Assembly (NCBI GenBank): GCA_937891475.1
Contig: CALATC010000183.1
Span: forward strand, 1-5,627
Length of the DNA: 5,627 bases
Reading direction: 5' to 3'
Origin: an uncultured Granulicatella sp.
Lineage (GTDB): Bacteria > Bacillota > Bacilli > Lactobacillales > Aerococcaceae
A program made the position numbers and the translations under genes. The notes beneath the pieces were generated by a model. It did not search any database, was not told where the DNA came from, and saw only the letters and a program-made list of their open reading frames with translations. Position 1 is the stretch's first letter. Every line of letters starts with the position of its first letter. Positions 1-5,627 of this stretch are shown in pieces.

Positions 1-344
1 GTGGAGGAGAAATTTTTGAGCAAAAGAAATCTTTAGTCGGAGATTTTGCCATTAACTCATTTTCAAAAGCACGTGCAAATATTTGCTTTTTAGGGGTCGG
101 TGGTATCAATAAAAATGGAATTACAACTGTAGCATTACCTGAAACAGCAGTTAATCGCGTCATTCTAGAACGCACTAATGGTCCAAAAATTATTGTAGCT
201 GAAGGAGCAAAAGTTGGAAGAGAATCTAATTTCCACACAGCAGATTGTTCGATGATTACGCATTTAATTACGGATTATTCCGCTGATGCTGAAACAGTAG
301 CCTATTTAAAGAGCATTGGTGTAAAAGTTTTATTTATTTCTTAA
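1..344 (+). CDS. DeoR-family transcriptional regulator, C-terminal part (5' end outside window)
   Basis: The open frame is read in codons from base 3 and ends at TAA 342-344, giving 113 visible residues with the start off the left edge. The residues fit the C-terminal sensor domain of DeoR/GlpR-type repressors. A GVGGIN segment is followed by GITT, then a V-R-x-I-type helix, IIVAEGAKVGRESN (equivalent to the family's V-x-D-x-S-K-F-G segment, with the Lys kept), and the near-terminal HLITDYS (the family's I-x-x-x-I-T-D). In this family the domain binds a phosphorylated sugar or related metabolite, and an N-terminal winged helix, not visible here, binds DNA. DeoR proteins are usually about 250 residues, so a little under half is present. 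The effector cannot be told from this part. trmK begins 19 bases downstream with no terminator between them, so read-through is likely. Confidence 0.82.
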   Translation, partial: GGEIFEQKKSLVGDFAINSFSKARANICFLGVGGINKNGITTVALPETAVNRVILERTNGPKIIVAEGAKVGRESNFHTADCSMITHLITDYSADAETVAYLKSIGVKVLFIS

Positions 345-350
345 TGTGAG

Positions 351-357
351 AAAGGAG
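351..357 (+). promoter_or_regulatory. Ribosome binding site of trmK
   Basis: AAAGGAG lies six bases before the ATG at 364, within the 19-base gap after the DeoR-family gene. It fixes the trmK start. The gap is too short for a separate promoter plus leader, which supports co-transcription with the upstream gene. Confidence 0.8.
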
Positions 358-363
358 TAAGAG

Positions 364-1074
364 ATGTCAGTAGAATTAAGCCCAAGACTAAAAACAGTTG
401 CTTCTTTTTTAGAAGGAGCGACATTATTATGCGATGTTGGTTCTGACCATGCTTATTTACCGGTTTATGCAATACAGCAAGGATTGATTACTAGAGCTAT
501 TGCTGGAGAAGTTGTAAAAGGTCCTTTCGAGTCTGCCCAACAAACGGTTCAAGATTATGTTCTAAATGATAAGATTTCTGTGCGTTTAGGAGATGGATTA
601 GATGTCGTTACTTCTGAAGACGAAGTTACAGCCATTTCTATTTGTGGAATGGGTGGAGAATTAATTGCTCGTATTTTGGAACAAGGTCGAGTAAAGGGTA
701 CATTAACGGGTAAAGAAAGATTAGTATTACAGCCAAATGTTGCAGAACATTTATTAAGACAGTGGCTAGTGGAACATCACTATGAAATTTTAGAAGAAGT
801 TGTGGTAGAAGATCATCATCGCTTATATGAAATTATTGTAGCTGAAAAAAGAGAACAGAGCTTGCCACTAACAGATACGCAAATTAAATTTGGTCCAAAA
901 TTAATAGAGAAGCCAACAGAGTTGGTGATTCGTAAATGGGAACGTCAGTTACGTAAAATTGAAGAAATTTTAGCGCAATTGAAAAATAGTAAAGAAGTTC
1001 CAACTGATAAAGTAGAGAAATTTAATCATCAATATCTTGAATTGAAAGGATTGATTGATCATGCCAACCGTTAG
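364..1074 (+). CDS. trmK: tRNA (adenine-22-N1)-methyltransferase TrmK
   Basis: This cytoplasmic, SAM-dependent enzyme makes m1A at position 22 in the D-loop of bacterial tRNAs. The family prototype is Bacillus subtilis TrmK (YqfN), and the 236 residues here match its usual length. The Rossmann-like methyltransferase domain fills roughly residues 1-160. Motif I is CDVGSDHAYLP (residues 23-33, with D24, G26, D28 and H29). An acidic residue at E49 is placed to contact the SAM ribose. RLGDGL (74-79) is followed by the hallmark CGMGGE (94-99) and LQPN (122-125), the segment that lines the active site. The C-terminal part (about 185-235) is rich in Lys, Glu and Leu and fits the family's coiled-coil tRNA-binding extension. 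The ATG is supported by AAAGGAG at 351-357, six bases upstream. The 3' end overlaps the next gene, indicating translational coupling. All signature motifs are intact. Confidence 0.95.
   Translation: MSVELSPRLKTVASFLEGATLLCDVGSDHAYLPVYAIQQGLITRAIAGEVVKGPFESAQQTVQDYVLNDKISVRLGDGLDVVTSEDEVTAISICGMGGELIARILEQGRVKGTLTGKERLVLQPNVAEHLLRQWLVEHHYEILEEVVVEDHHRLYEIIVAEKREQSLPLTDTQIKFGPKLIEKPTELVIRKWERQLRKIEEILAQLKNSKEVPTDKVEKFNHQYLELKGLIDHANR
1045..1050 (+). promoter_or_regulatory. Ribosome binding site deciding the yqfO start
   Basis: AAAGGA lies inside the 3' end of trmK. The spacing is ten bases to ATG 1061 but only four to the in-frame TTG 1055. The normal window is about 5-10 bases, so the ATG is the better start. 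The site being inside trmK points to coupled translation. Confidence 0.65.
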
Positions 1075-2185
1075 AGAGATTATCCGTAAATTTGAACAAA
1101 GAGTTCCGAAGTCTTTAGCAATGGGGAAAGATCCGATTGGCTTACATTTTGGAGATTGGAATCAAGAAGTTCAAGTAGTAATGACGACTTTAGATATTCG
1201 TCCTTCTGTCATTCAAGAAGCTATTGAAAAAAATGTCGATTTAATTATTGCACATCATCCACCGATTTTTAGACCTGTACAACAATTTGATTTAACAAAT
1301 CAGCAACATAAAATGTATCAAGACATTTTAAAACATGATATTGCCATTTATGCAGCTCATACAAACTTAGATGTTGTTTCAGGTGGAGTTAATGATTGGT
1401 TAAGTGAAGTCCTTCAATTAGAAGAAGTAGAAGTACTATCTCCAACAGGAAAACTTCGTCAAATGAAAATTGCTGTGTTCGTACCAAAAGAACAAGCAAG
1501 CACAGTTCGACAAGCAATGCATGAAGCGGGAGCAGGACAAATTGGTGATTGTTATAAAGAATGTAGTTTTACAACTAGTGGAGTAGGTCGTTTCACCCCA
1601 ACTGAAGGAGCAAATCCTGCCATTGGACAAGTGAATCAACCAGAACAAGTAGCAGAGGAAAAAGTAGAAGTTATTTGTTATGAAAACCAAGTAGACGCTA
1701 TTATTACTGCTATGAAAGCTAGTCATCCTTATGAAGTTCCAGCTTATGAAGTCTGGGCATTAGAAAATGATGCAAAAACAATCGGGATTGGACGTATTGG
1801 ACAATTACCTGAAGCATTATCTGTTGAAGAATTTGTCACTTATGTGAAAAATCAATTTCAATTAAAAGGATTACGTTTTGTTACTCCAAGAAATCGTTCG
1901 ATACACAAAATTCGTAAAGTTGCCGTTTTAGGCGGTTCTGGTGGAAGTTTTTACCAAGCAGCTGTTAGCAAAGGGGCAGATGCATTTGTAACAGGAGACA
2001 TTACGTATCATGTCGCTCATGATATTCAAGAGTCACCAATGTTATTAGTGGATGCAGGGCATCATATTGAAGTCGTTTGTATTGAAAAATTAGCGAACTG
2101 GCTTGTACAATGGAATCAAGAAGAAAATTGGAATGTAAATGTCATTAAAAGTACGACTTTTACGGATCCATTTGAATTTTTATAA
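1061..2185 (+). CDS. yqfO: Nif3/YqfO-family dinuclear metal-centre protein
   Basis: This is the YqfO form of the Nif3 (NGG1p-interacting factor 3-like) family: hexameric cytoplasmic proteins with a two-metal site and no settled biochemical role. Annotations as GTP cyclohydrolase 1 type 2 are doubtful. Counting from the ATG at 1061 (374 aa), the N-terminal half has IIAHHPPIFRP with metal ligands H65 and H66, and AAHTNLD with H100 and D104. The C-terminal half has VDAGHHIE with H334 and E337, spaced as in B. subtilis YqfO. Residues about 135-234 form the inserted CutA/PII-like domain typical of the long bacterial form, starting KIAVFVP and including GQIGDCYKECSFTTSGVGRF and SHPYEVPAYEVW. An in-frame TTG at 1055 would add two residues. 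It lies only four bases from AAAGGA (1045-1050), so I prefer the ATG ten bases away. The gene overlaps trmK by 14 bases. Confidence 0.93.
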   Translation: MPTVREIIRKFEQRVPKSLAMGKDPIGLHFGDWNQEVQVVMTTLDIRPSVIQEAIEKNVDLIIAHHPPIFRPVQQFDLTNQQHKMYQDILKHDIAIYAAHTNLDVVSGGVNDWLSEVLQLEEVEVLSPTGKLRQMKIAVFVPKEQASTVRQAMHEAGAGQIGDCYKECSFTTSGVGRFTPTEGANPAIGQVNQPEQVAEEKVEVICYENQVDAIITAMKASHPYEVPAYEVWALENDAKTIGIGRIGQLPEALSVEEFVTYVKNQFQLKGLRFVTPRNRSIHKIRKVAVLGGSGGSFYQAAVSKGADAFVTGDITYHVAHDIQESPMLLVDAGHHIEVVCIEKLANWLVQWNQEENWNVNVIKSTTFTDPFEFL

Positions 2186-2205
2186 GAAGAAAGTAGGAAT
2201 GTAAT

Positions 2206-3432
2206 ATGCCAAATCAATTAGTTGATCGTTTTATTCGTTATGTAAAAAAAGAAACTCGTTCAGATGAAGCAAGCACAACTGTTCCATCAACACCAAGTCA
2301 AACAGAGTTTTTAAAAGACTTAGTAGAAGAATTAGTAGCATTAGGCTATCAAGATGTTAGATTAAATCCTAAAAATAGCTTCGTAACAGCAACAATTCCA
2401 GCTACGACTACAAAAGAAGTACCAGTTGTTGGATTTATTGCTCACGTAGATACAGCTGATTTTGAAGCTCGTAATGTACAACCTCAATTCCATGAAAATT
2501 ATGATGGTGAAGCGATTGTATTAGATAAAGAAGGAAAATTTGTTTTATCACCAAAAGATTTCCCTAATTTGAAAAATTATGTAGGTAAAACATTAATTAC
2601 AACAGATGGTACAACTTTATTAGGAGCTGACGATAAAGCAGGTGTTAGTGAAATTGTAACAGCAGGTGCATACTTATTAGCACATCCTGAAATCGAACAC
2701 GGAAAAATTCGTGTAGCATTTGGTCCAGATGAAGAGATTGGACGTGGTGCTGATTTATTTGATGTTGAAGAATTTGGCTGCGACTTTGCCTATACAATGG
2801 ACGGAGGCCCAGTTGGAGAATTAGAATACGAAAGTTTCAATGCTGCTCAAGCTGAAATTACTTTCCAAGGGAAAAATGTTCACCCAGGAACTGCAAAAGA
2901 TACAATGGTGAATGCTTTAGAACTAGCACGTCAATTCCAAAATGCATTACCTGAATTTGAAGTACCAGAACATACTTCTGGACGTGAAGGATTCTATCAC
3001 TTAATGTATGCTAATGGTGTAGTTGAAGAAGCAAAATTAGTTTATATTATTCGTGACCATGATCGTACATTATTCGAAGCGAAAAAAGCTTATTTACAAT
3101 TAGTTGTAGATAGATTAAATGCATCATTAGATAGCAATCGTATTTCAATTGATATGAAAGACCAATATTACAATATGGCAGAAATCATTGAAAAAGATTT
3201 TAGAGCTGTTGAAGTTGCTCAAAAAGCAATGGAAAACTTATCAATTACGCCAATTATTGAACCAATTCGTGGTGGTACAGATGGTTCTAAAATTTCATTT
3301 ATGGGCTTACCAACTCCAAACATTTTTGCAGGTGGAGAAAACTTCCACGGACGATATGAATTCGTCGCTGTAGAATCAATGGAAAAAGCACGTGATGTGA
3401 TTATTGAAATTGCGCAATTACTTGCAAAATAA
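2206..3432 (+). CDS. pepT: Peptidase T (tripeptide aminopeptidase, M20B)
   Basis: PepT is a cytoplasmic two-zinc aminopeptidase that removes the N-terminal residue from tripeptides, a late step in using imported peptides. At 408 aa it has the same length as Escherichia coli PepT, and the full active site is visible. Ligand H80 with D82 is in [11 protein letters not shown]. The bridging D142 is in LLGADDKAG. The general base E176 and ligand E177 are in GPDEEIG. D199 is in YTMDGG, and H381 is in [11 protein letters not shown]. The GTDGS segment typical of the subfamily lies just before the last block. The lid/dimerisation domain (about 205-315, from [12 protein letters not shown]) includes a conserved-looking NVHPGTAKD. 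There is no signal peptide. The ATG follows a modest AGTAGGA (2192-2198) and lies 20 bases after yqfO with no terminator between. Arg codons are almost all CGT and I found no ATA, suggesting good expression. Lactobacillales depend on such peptidases for amino acids. Confidence 0.97.
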   Translation: MPNQLVDRFIRYVKKETRSDEASTTVPSTPSQTEFLKDLVEELVALGYQDVRLNPKNSFVTATIPATTTKEVPVVGFIAHVDTADFEARNVQPQFHENYDGEAIVLDKEGKFVLSPKDFPNLKNYVGKTLITTDGTTLLGADDKAGVSEIVTAGAYLLAHPEIEHGKIRVAFGPDEEIGRGADLFDVEEFGCDFAYTMDGGPVGELEYESFNAAQAEITFQGKNVHPGTAKDTMVNALELARQFQNALPEFEVPEHTSGREGFYHLMYANGVVEEAKLVYIIRDHDRTLFEAKKAYLQLVVDRLNASLDSNRISIDMKDQYYNMAEIIEKDFRAVEVAQKAMENLSITPIIEPIRGGTDGSKISFMGLPTPNIFAGGENFHGRYEFVAVESMEKARDVIIEIAQLLAK

Positions 3433-3502
3433 AAAGATAAAATATGGCTTTATATTAATGTAGCTTAGGACGCAAGCAGCCAGCAAATGCTGTCTCATTG
3501 CT

Positions 3503-3529
3503 AAAAATCGAGCCTTGGTCTCGATTTTT
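3503..3529 (+). terminator. Putative intrinsic terminator after pepT (proximal hairpin)
   Basis: AAAAATCGAG and CTCGATTTTT form a perfect 10-bp stem with the 7-base loop CCTTGGT. The A-tract on one side and T-tract on the other make it a bidirectional type. It starts about 70 bases after the pepT stop and would end the trmK-yqfO-pepT transcript. The stem has only four G-C pairs, so efficiency is uncertain. Confidence 0.65.
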
Positions 3530-3533
3530 CCTA

Positions 3534-3565
3534 CCCTATAAGTCAAAAATGACTTATAGGGTTTT
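3534..3565 (+). terminator. Second hairpin after pepT, possible terminator
   Basis: CCCTATAAGTCA and TGACTTATAGGG form a perfect 12-bp stem around an AAAA loop, followed by only four T residues (3562-3565). It lies four bases after the first hairpin. The short T-tract makes it a weaker terminator candidate; it may instead be an RNA-stability element or part of the larger fold. Confidence 0.5.
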
Positions 3566-3634
3566 AGCTACATTGCAAAGCCAATTTTTTTTTGCGGATA
3601 TTTTAGAATGGACGTTTAAAACTGATTTTCGTAA

Positions 3635-3664
3635 TTGTGTACTACTGATGAATTATGCTAGAAT
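3635..3664 (+). promoter_or_regulatory. Probable promoter of the two-component system (extended -10)
   Basis: TGCTAGAAT at 3656-3664 is an extended -10 element (TG, one base, then TAGAAT with five of six consensus bases). A weak -35, TTGTGT (3635-3640), stands 18 bases before it. Initiation would fall near 3671, giving a leader of about 25 bases with the ribosome binding site at 3681. The poor -35 is compatible with activation by the regulator itself, which is inference. The -10 heptamer TAGAATG also occurs 55 bases upstream (3604-3610). Confidence 0.55.
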
Positions 3665-3680
3665 GTGTTTGAATATTTTC

Positions 3681-3687
3681 AAGGGAG
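3681..3687 (+). promoter_or_regulatory. Ribosome binding site deciding the response-regulator start
   Basis: AAGGGAG sits eight bases before ATG 3696. The next residues, KYKVLVIDDD, are the normal beginning of a receiver domain. This rejects the upstream in-frame ATG at 3498, which would add 66 unrelated residues read from hairpin sequence. Confidence 0.85.
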
Positions 3688-3695
3688 AGCTAATT

Positions 3696-4367
3696 ATGAA
3701 ATATAAAGTCCTAGTCATAGATGATGATATTGCCATTTTAAGACTTATTCAAAATGTTCTAGAGAATAAAAACTTTCTAGTCGACACACGAACGTCTATT
3801 CCAGAAATTGATATCTGTCATTTTATCGGCTATGATTTAATTATTTTAGATATCATGATGCCTCATAGTGGAATTGAAATCTGTAAGTATATCCGAGAAT
3901 TTATTTCTGTTCCAATCATATTTTTAACAGCCAAAAATTTAGAAGAGGATATTGTATATGGCATTCAATCTGGTGCAGATGACTATATCACAAAGCCATT
4001 CAGTATACCTGAACTAGTTGCAAGAGTACAGATGCATATCCGTCGAGAAGTACGCAATAATAATTCTAGTGAGATTCTACAATTTGGACCACTGGCAATT
4101 GATAAAACGAAAGAAGAACTTAGAATTGCAGATATACATATTCCAACTACAAAAAGAGAATTCCAATTAATTTTGTTACTCTCCAGCAATCCTAATAGAA
4201 TATTTTCAAACGAAGAACTCTTTGATTATCTTTACCCTCATGATTCTGAAACTCAGGGGAGGTCAATTACAGAGTATGTATACCAAATCAGGCAAAAATT
4301 AAAACCTTATGAAATTAATCCAATTAAAACAATCTGGGGAGGTGGTTATCAGTGGATAACGCTCTGA
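3696..4367 (+). CDS. OmpR/PhoB-family response regulator
   Basis: This is a 223-aa cytoplasmic DNA-binding regulator, phosphorylated by the kinase encoded next. The receiver domain (1-115) shows the acidic triad D9, D10 and D11, phospho-acceptor D52 in LIILDIMMP, T78 in IIFLTAK, and K100 in DDYITKPF. The C-terminal winged helix (about 127-221) has TTKREFQLILLL, the recognition-helix region with RSITEYVYQIRQKL, and the closing WGGGYQW wing. The PIIFLTAK...EDIVYGIQSGADDYITKPF...ELVARVQMHIRRE run resembles regulators of lantibiotic production, immunity and peptide-antibiotic resistance (NisR/SpaR-like). That is family resemblance, not proof. One oddity is that the stretch after MMP is HSGIE, one residue shorter than the usual P-x-x-x-G-x-E. 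Codon use differs from pepT: AGA/AGG/CGA outnumber CGT, and five ATA codons are seen. The gene overlaps the kinase gene by 16 bases. Confidence 0.93.
   Translation: MKYKVLVIDDDIAILRLIQNVLENKNFLVDTRTSIPEIDICHFIGYDLIILDIMMPHSGIEICKYIREFISVPIIFLTAKNLEEDIVYGIQSGADDYITKPFSIPELVARVQMHIRREVRNNNSSEILQFGPLAIDKTKEELRIADIHIPTTKREFQLILLLSSNPNRIFSNEELFDYLYPHDSETQGRSITEYVYQIRQKLKPYEINPIKTIWGGGYQWITL
4336..4345 (+). promoter_or_regulatory. Ribosome binding site of the kinase gene, inside the regulator gene
   Basis: GGGGAGGTGG contains a full GGAGG (4338-4342) nine bases before the GTG start at 4352. The same bases encode the conserved Trp-Gly-Gly-Gly wing of the regulator, so one stretch serves both purposes. 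It supports the GTG start and translational coupling of the two genes. Confidence 0.8.
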
Positions 4368-5428
4368 CTTTTAACCAACTGATTAAACAAACATATTTTA
4401 AGATTTTAAGACAATTTCTTATTAGTCTTTTTCTATTTTATTTATTACCAATGTTATTCACTGCATTTACTAATATTACAGAAAAAAATGCAGGAGCATT
4501 TACCATCTATTTCAGCACGATTTCTTGGATTTATATTAGTCTGATTTTATTTTCTATTATAGCTAAAAATATTAGTAATCTTTTAGAAAAGATTAAGCAA
4601 GAAACAAATATTGTTTATAATCAAAGTCTACTTGGGGATATAAATGAACAATCCTCAGCTAAGTTAACTTTAATTGAACTGATTGAAACAAGACAAAAAA
4701 TTCAGGAAATGCAGTCAACGATTAAAAAAATGATTCAATCTGAAAAACAGCAAAAAAAGGAATTGATGTTTCAAGTCTCAGCTGCAGCGCATGATTTGAA
4801 GACACCTTTAACAATTATTCAAGGAAATGCTCAATTTTTAAAATCTTTGGAAATTACTGGAAATATTGGTCAATGTTTAGGAGATATCGAACTTGCTAGC
4901 CAACAACTTAATAAATACTTTAACCAACTAATCAATTATTCTAAAACATTCTATAATGATACTTCTAATTGGGAGAGTTTCTCCTCGGATTACTTAGTTG
5001 AATTATTTGAACAAGAAATTAAGTTACGTACTGACAAAAAGGCTAAAATCCAATTTTTAAATAACCTACCAATCCCTATTAATTTAACACTTAATCTAAA
5101 TCTATTTCTACGAGGTATCCTAAATATAATCAATAATGCGATTGAACATTCTACAAACAATTATCCAGTCATAAGAGTAGAATATCAGTTAATAGATAAT
5201 AATTTTTACATTTCTATCTGGAATAGTGATTCTTCATTTTCGGAGAATATACTTGAGAAATACGGCTTACTTTTCTATCAAGACAATCAGGAAATAAATT
5301 CAGAACAAGGAAGTCATTTCGGAATTGGACTAGCATTTGTTAATCGGGTAGCGAAAATTCATGGTGGAGAGATAAAGTTGAGTAACTTTGAAAATGGTGC
5401 TCTTGTCACTATTTCTATACCAGTATAG
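4352..5428 (+). CDS. Sensor histidine kinase with two membrane helices and minimal loop
   Basis: This is a 358-aa membrane kinase, the partner of the overlapping regulator gene. Two hydrophobic helices, about residues 18-40 and 49-71, are joined by a loop of only about eight residues (near ITEKNAGA). It therefore cannot have a large external ligand domain, which is the layout of intramembrane-sensing kinases such as BceS and SaeS. A charged, coiled-coil-like linker follows (about 76-143), with no clear HAMP. The H-box is AAAHDLKTPLTII with H147 as phospho-acceptor. The ATPase domain shows the N-box NIINNAIEH (N258, N262) and the G2-box HFGIGL (G324, G326). The G1 region, WNSDSS (290-295), lacks the usual D-x-G-x-G. 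The AHDLKTPLTII-GNA pattern is common in kinases of lantibiotic immunity or peptide-antibiotic resistance, so sensing of such peptides is inferred. Start is GTG with a strong ribosome binding site. It is A+T-rich and uses ATA freely. Confidence 0.92.
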   Translation: MDNALTFNQLIKQTYFKILRQFLISLFLFYLLPMLFTAFTNITEKNAGAFTIYFSTISWIYISLILFSIIAKNISNLLEKIKQETNIVYNQSLLGDINEQSSAKLTLIELIETRQKIQEMQSTIKKMIQSEKQQKKELMFQVSAAAHDLKTPLTIIQGNAQFLKSLEITGNIGQCLGDIELASQQLNKYFNQLINYSKTFYNDTSNWESFSSDYLVELFEQEIKLRTDKKAKIQFLNNLPIPINLTLNLNLFLRGILNIINNAIEHSTNNYPVIRVEYQLIDNNFYISIWNSDSSFSENILEKYGLLFYQDNQEINSEQGSHFGIGLAFVNRVAKIHGGEIKLSNFENGALVTISIPV

Positions 5429-5491
5429 CCTTTAGCGCTCAAATATTTTTATGCCATTAATCTTGCAAATTTATTTCTGAAAAGTTATATC

Positions 5492-5512
5492 TTGCTAGTT
5501 TTTAACTAGTAA
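5492..5512. repeat. Short perfect dyad (CTAGTT/AACTAG)
   Basis: CTAGTT (5495-5500) and AACTAG (5504-5509) form a perfect 6-bp inverted repeat around TTT. As RNA it extends to nine pairs by one G-U and two A-U pairs (5492-5512). It has no T-tract, so it is not a terminator. It could be a regulator-binding site or part of a small RNA. Confidence 0.45.
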
Positions 5513-5542
5513 AATCTTCACTCTTTAAATTGATAAGAACTT

Positions 5543-5573
5543 TCGTCATCTTGTTTAAGGTGGCGATTTTTTT
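5543..5573 (+). terminator. Rho-independent terminator downstream of the kinase gene
   Basis: TCGTCATCTT (5543-5552) pairs fully with AAGGTGGCGA (5557-5566), using two G-U pairs, around a GTTT loop. Seven T residues follow directly (5567-5573). On the minus strand no T-tract follows, so it acts on rightward transcription. It lies 114 bases after the kinase stop, so it either ends the two-component transcript with a long 3' tail or ends a separate short RNA. Confidence 0.85.
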
Positions 5574-5627
5574 ATTTACAGTCTGTTACTTATATTCCTA
5601 GTACCTGACAATAGGATAATCTAGAAT

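Larger units (their letters stand above)
3457..3574. other. Highly structured intergenic segment bounded by a 9-bp inverted repeat
   Basis: AATGTAGCT (3457-3465) and AGCTACATT (3566-3574) are perfect inverted repeats 100 bases apart. Between them lie three stem-loops. The first is weaker and has alternatives: AGCAAATG/CATTGCT with one bulge (3482-3502), or GCAGC/GCTGT (3476-3493). The second and third are the perfect hairpins listed as terminators. The outer repeat would close the whole segment into a multibranched fold on either strand. No convincing protein is encoded here; an open frame running through it into the regulator gene is an artefact of the late start at 3696. Known possibilities are a double terminator, a small RNA, or a short MITE-like repeat. 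I do not recognise a named family. Confidence 0.55.
5429..5627. other. Non-coding region after the kinase gene
   Basis: I find no protein-coding gene in these 199 bases. They contain the dyad at 5492-5512 and the intrinsic terminator at 5543-5573. A 5-bp inverted repeat, TCCTA/TAGGA (5596-5616), lies near the right edge and could belong to the control region of a gene outside the window, but nothing here shows that directly. Confidence 0.6.

Noticed and set aside
1436..1726. Minus-strand open frame within yqfO
   Set aside because: It lies wholly inside a clearly coding gene, has low-complexity Cys/Phe/Ser-rich content, and no domain; it is a shadow frame.
3188..3373. Second + frame open reading within pepT
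   Set aside because: It overlaps the PepT active-site C-terminus in another frame; its Lys/Leu/Gln-rich composition is what the shifted reading of pepT gives.
3466..3485. Resemblance of GGACGCAAGCAGCC to the signal recognition particle RNA tip
   Set aside because: The bases around the GCAA loop do not form the required helix 8 pairs or the symmetric internal loop, and no matching flanking helix is present.
3561..3622. CRISPR type II-like ends: GTTTTAGCTACA and later GAATGGACGTTTAAAAC, with a complementary segment upstream that could suggest a tracrRNA anti-repeat
   Set aside because: There is no second repeat copy, no spacer array, the spacing is too long for a 36-base repeat, and no Cas gene is in the window. 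The likeness is to short A+T-rich strings only.
3498..3695. Upstream in-frame extension of the response regulator (66 extra residues from ATG 3498)
   Set aside because: The extension is read through the two hairpins, has no ribosome binding site of its own, and shows no domain. The start at 3696 has AAGGGAG at good spacing and a normal receiver N-terminus.
3983..4189. Minus-strand open frame within the response regulator gene
   Set aside because: It is opposite the well-supported receiver and winged-helix domains and shows no supporting start signal.
5605..5627. Possible promoter at the right edge (CTGACA, GATAAT, TAGAAT)
   Set aside because: No pair has acceptable 16-18 base spacing inside the window, so it cannot be supported without more sequence.

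Overview
The window looks like chromosomal DNA from a low-GC Gram-positive bacterium, most likely of the order Lactobacillales. The evidence is the A+T-rich codon use, strong AGGAGG-type ribosome binding sites, short intergenic gaps, and proteins close to the Bacillus/lactic-acid-bacterial forms of TrmK, YqfO and PepT. I cannot fix the genus from this sequence alone. All recognised genes are on the + strand.

The left part (1-3432) is housekeeping. The 3' end of a DeoR-family sugar-phosphate-responsive repressor is followed after 19 bases by trmK (tRNA adenine-22 N1-methyltransferase). trmK overlaps a Nif3/YqfO-type dinuclear-metal protein, and pepT (the tripeptide-specific aminopeptidase T) follows 20 bases later. 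The gaps contain no terminator-like structure, so these genes are probably co-transcribed. trmK-yqfO is a well-known pair in Bacillota, but it usually sits behind sigA/rpoD, not a DeoR regulator.

An unusually structured gap follows (3433-3695). Two perfect stem-loops (10 bp and 12 bp) and a weaker third lie inside a 118-base segment bounded by a perfect 9-bp inverted repeat. The two strong hairpins can act as terminators for the upstream operon. The overall fold could also be a small structured RNA or a MITE-like element. A good extended -10 promoter precedes the next gene.

The right part (3696-5428) is a two-component system with the regulator gene overlapping the kinase gene by 16 bases. 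The regulator is an OmpR/PhoB-type protein. The kinase has two membrane helices, almost no extracellular loop, and an H-box typical of kinases that sense antimicrobial peptides or cell-envelope stress. Codon use changes here: ATA-Ile and AGA/AGG-Arg appear, whereas pepT uses CGT and, in my reading, no ATA. This suggests an accessory, possibly transferred module. Such systems normally control a neighbouring ABC transporter or immunity operon, which would lie to the right, outside the window. The last 199 bases hold no gene, but carry a clear intrinsic terminator and a short perfect dyad.

I see no transposase, tRNA, rRNA or CRISPR array, and nothing that convincingly forms a wholly new system. 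The best leads are the structured gap, the kinase's degenerate nucleotide-binding box, and the terminator/dyad region after the kinase.
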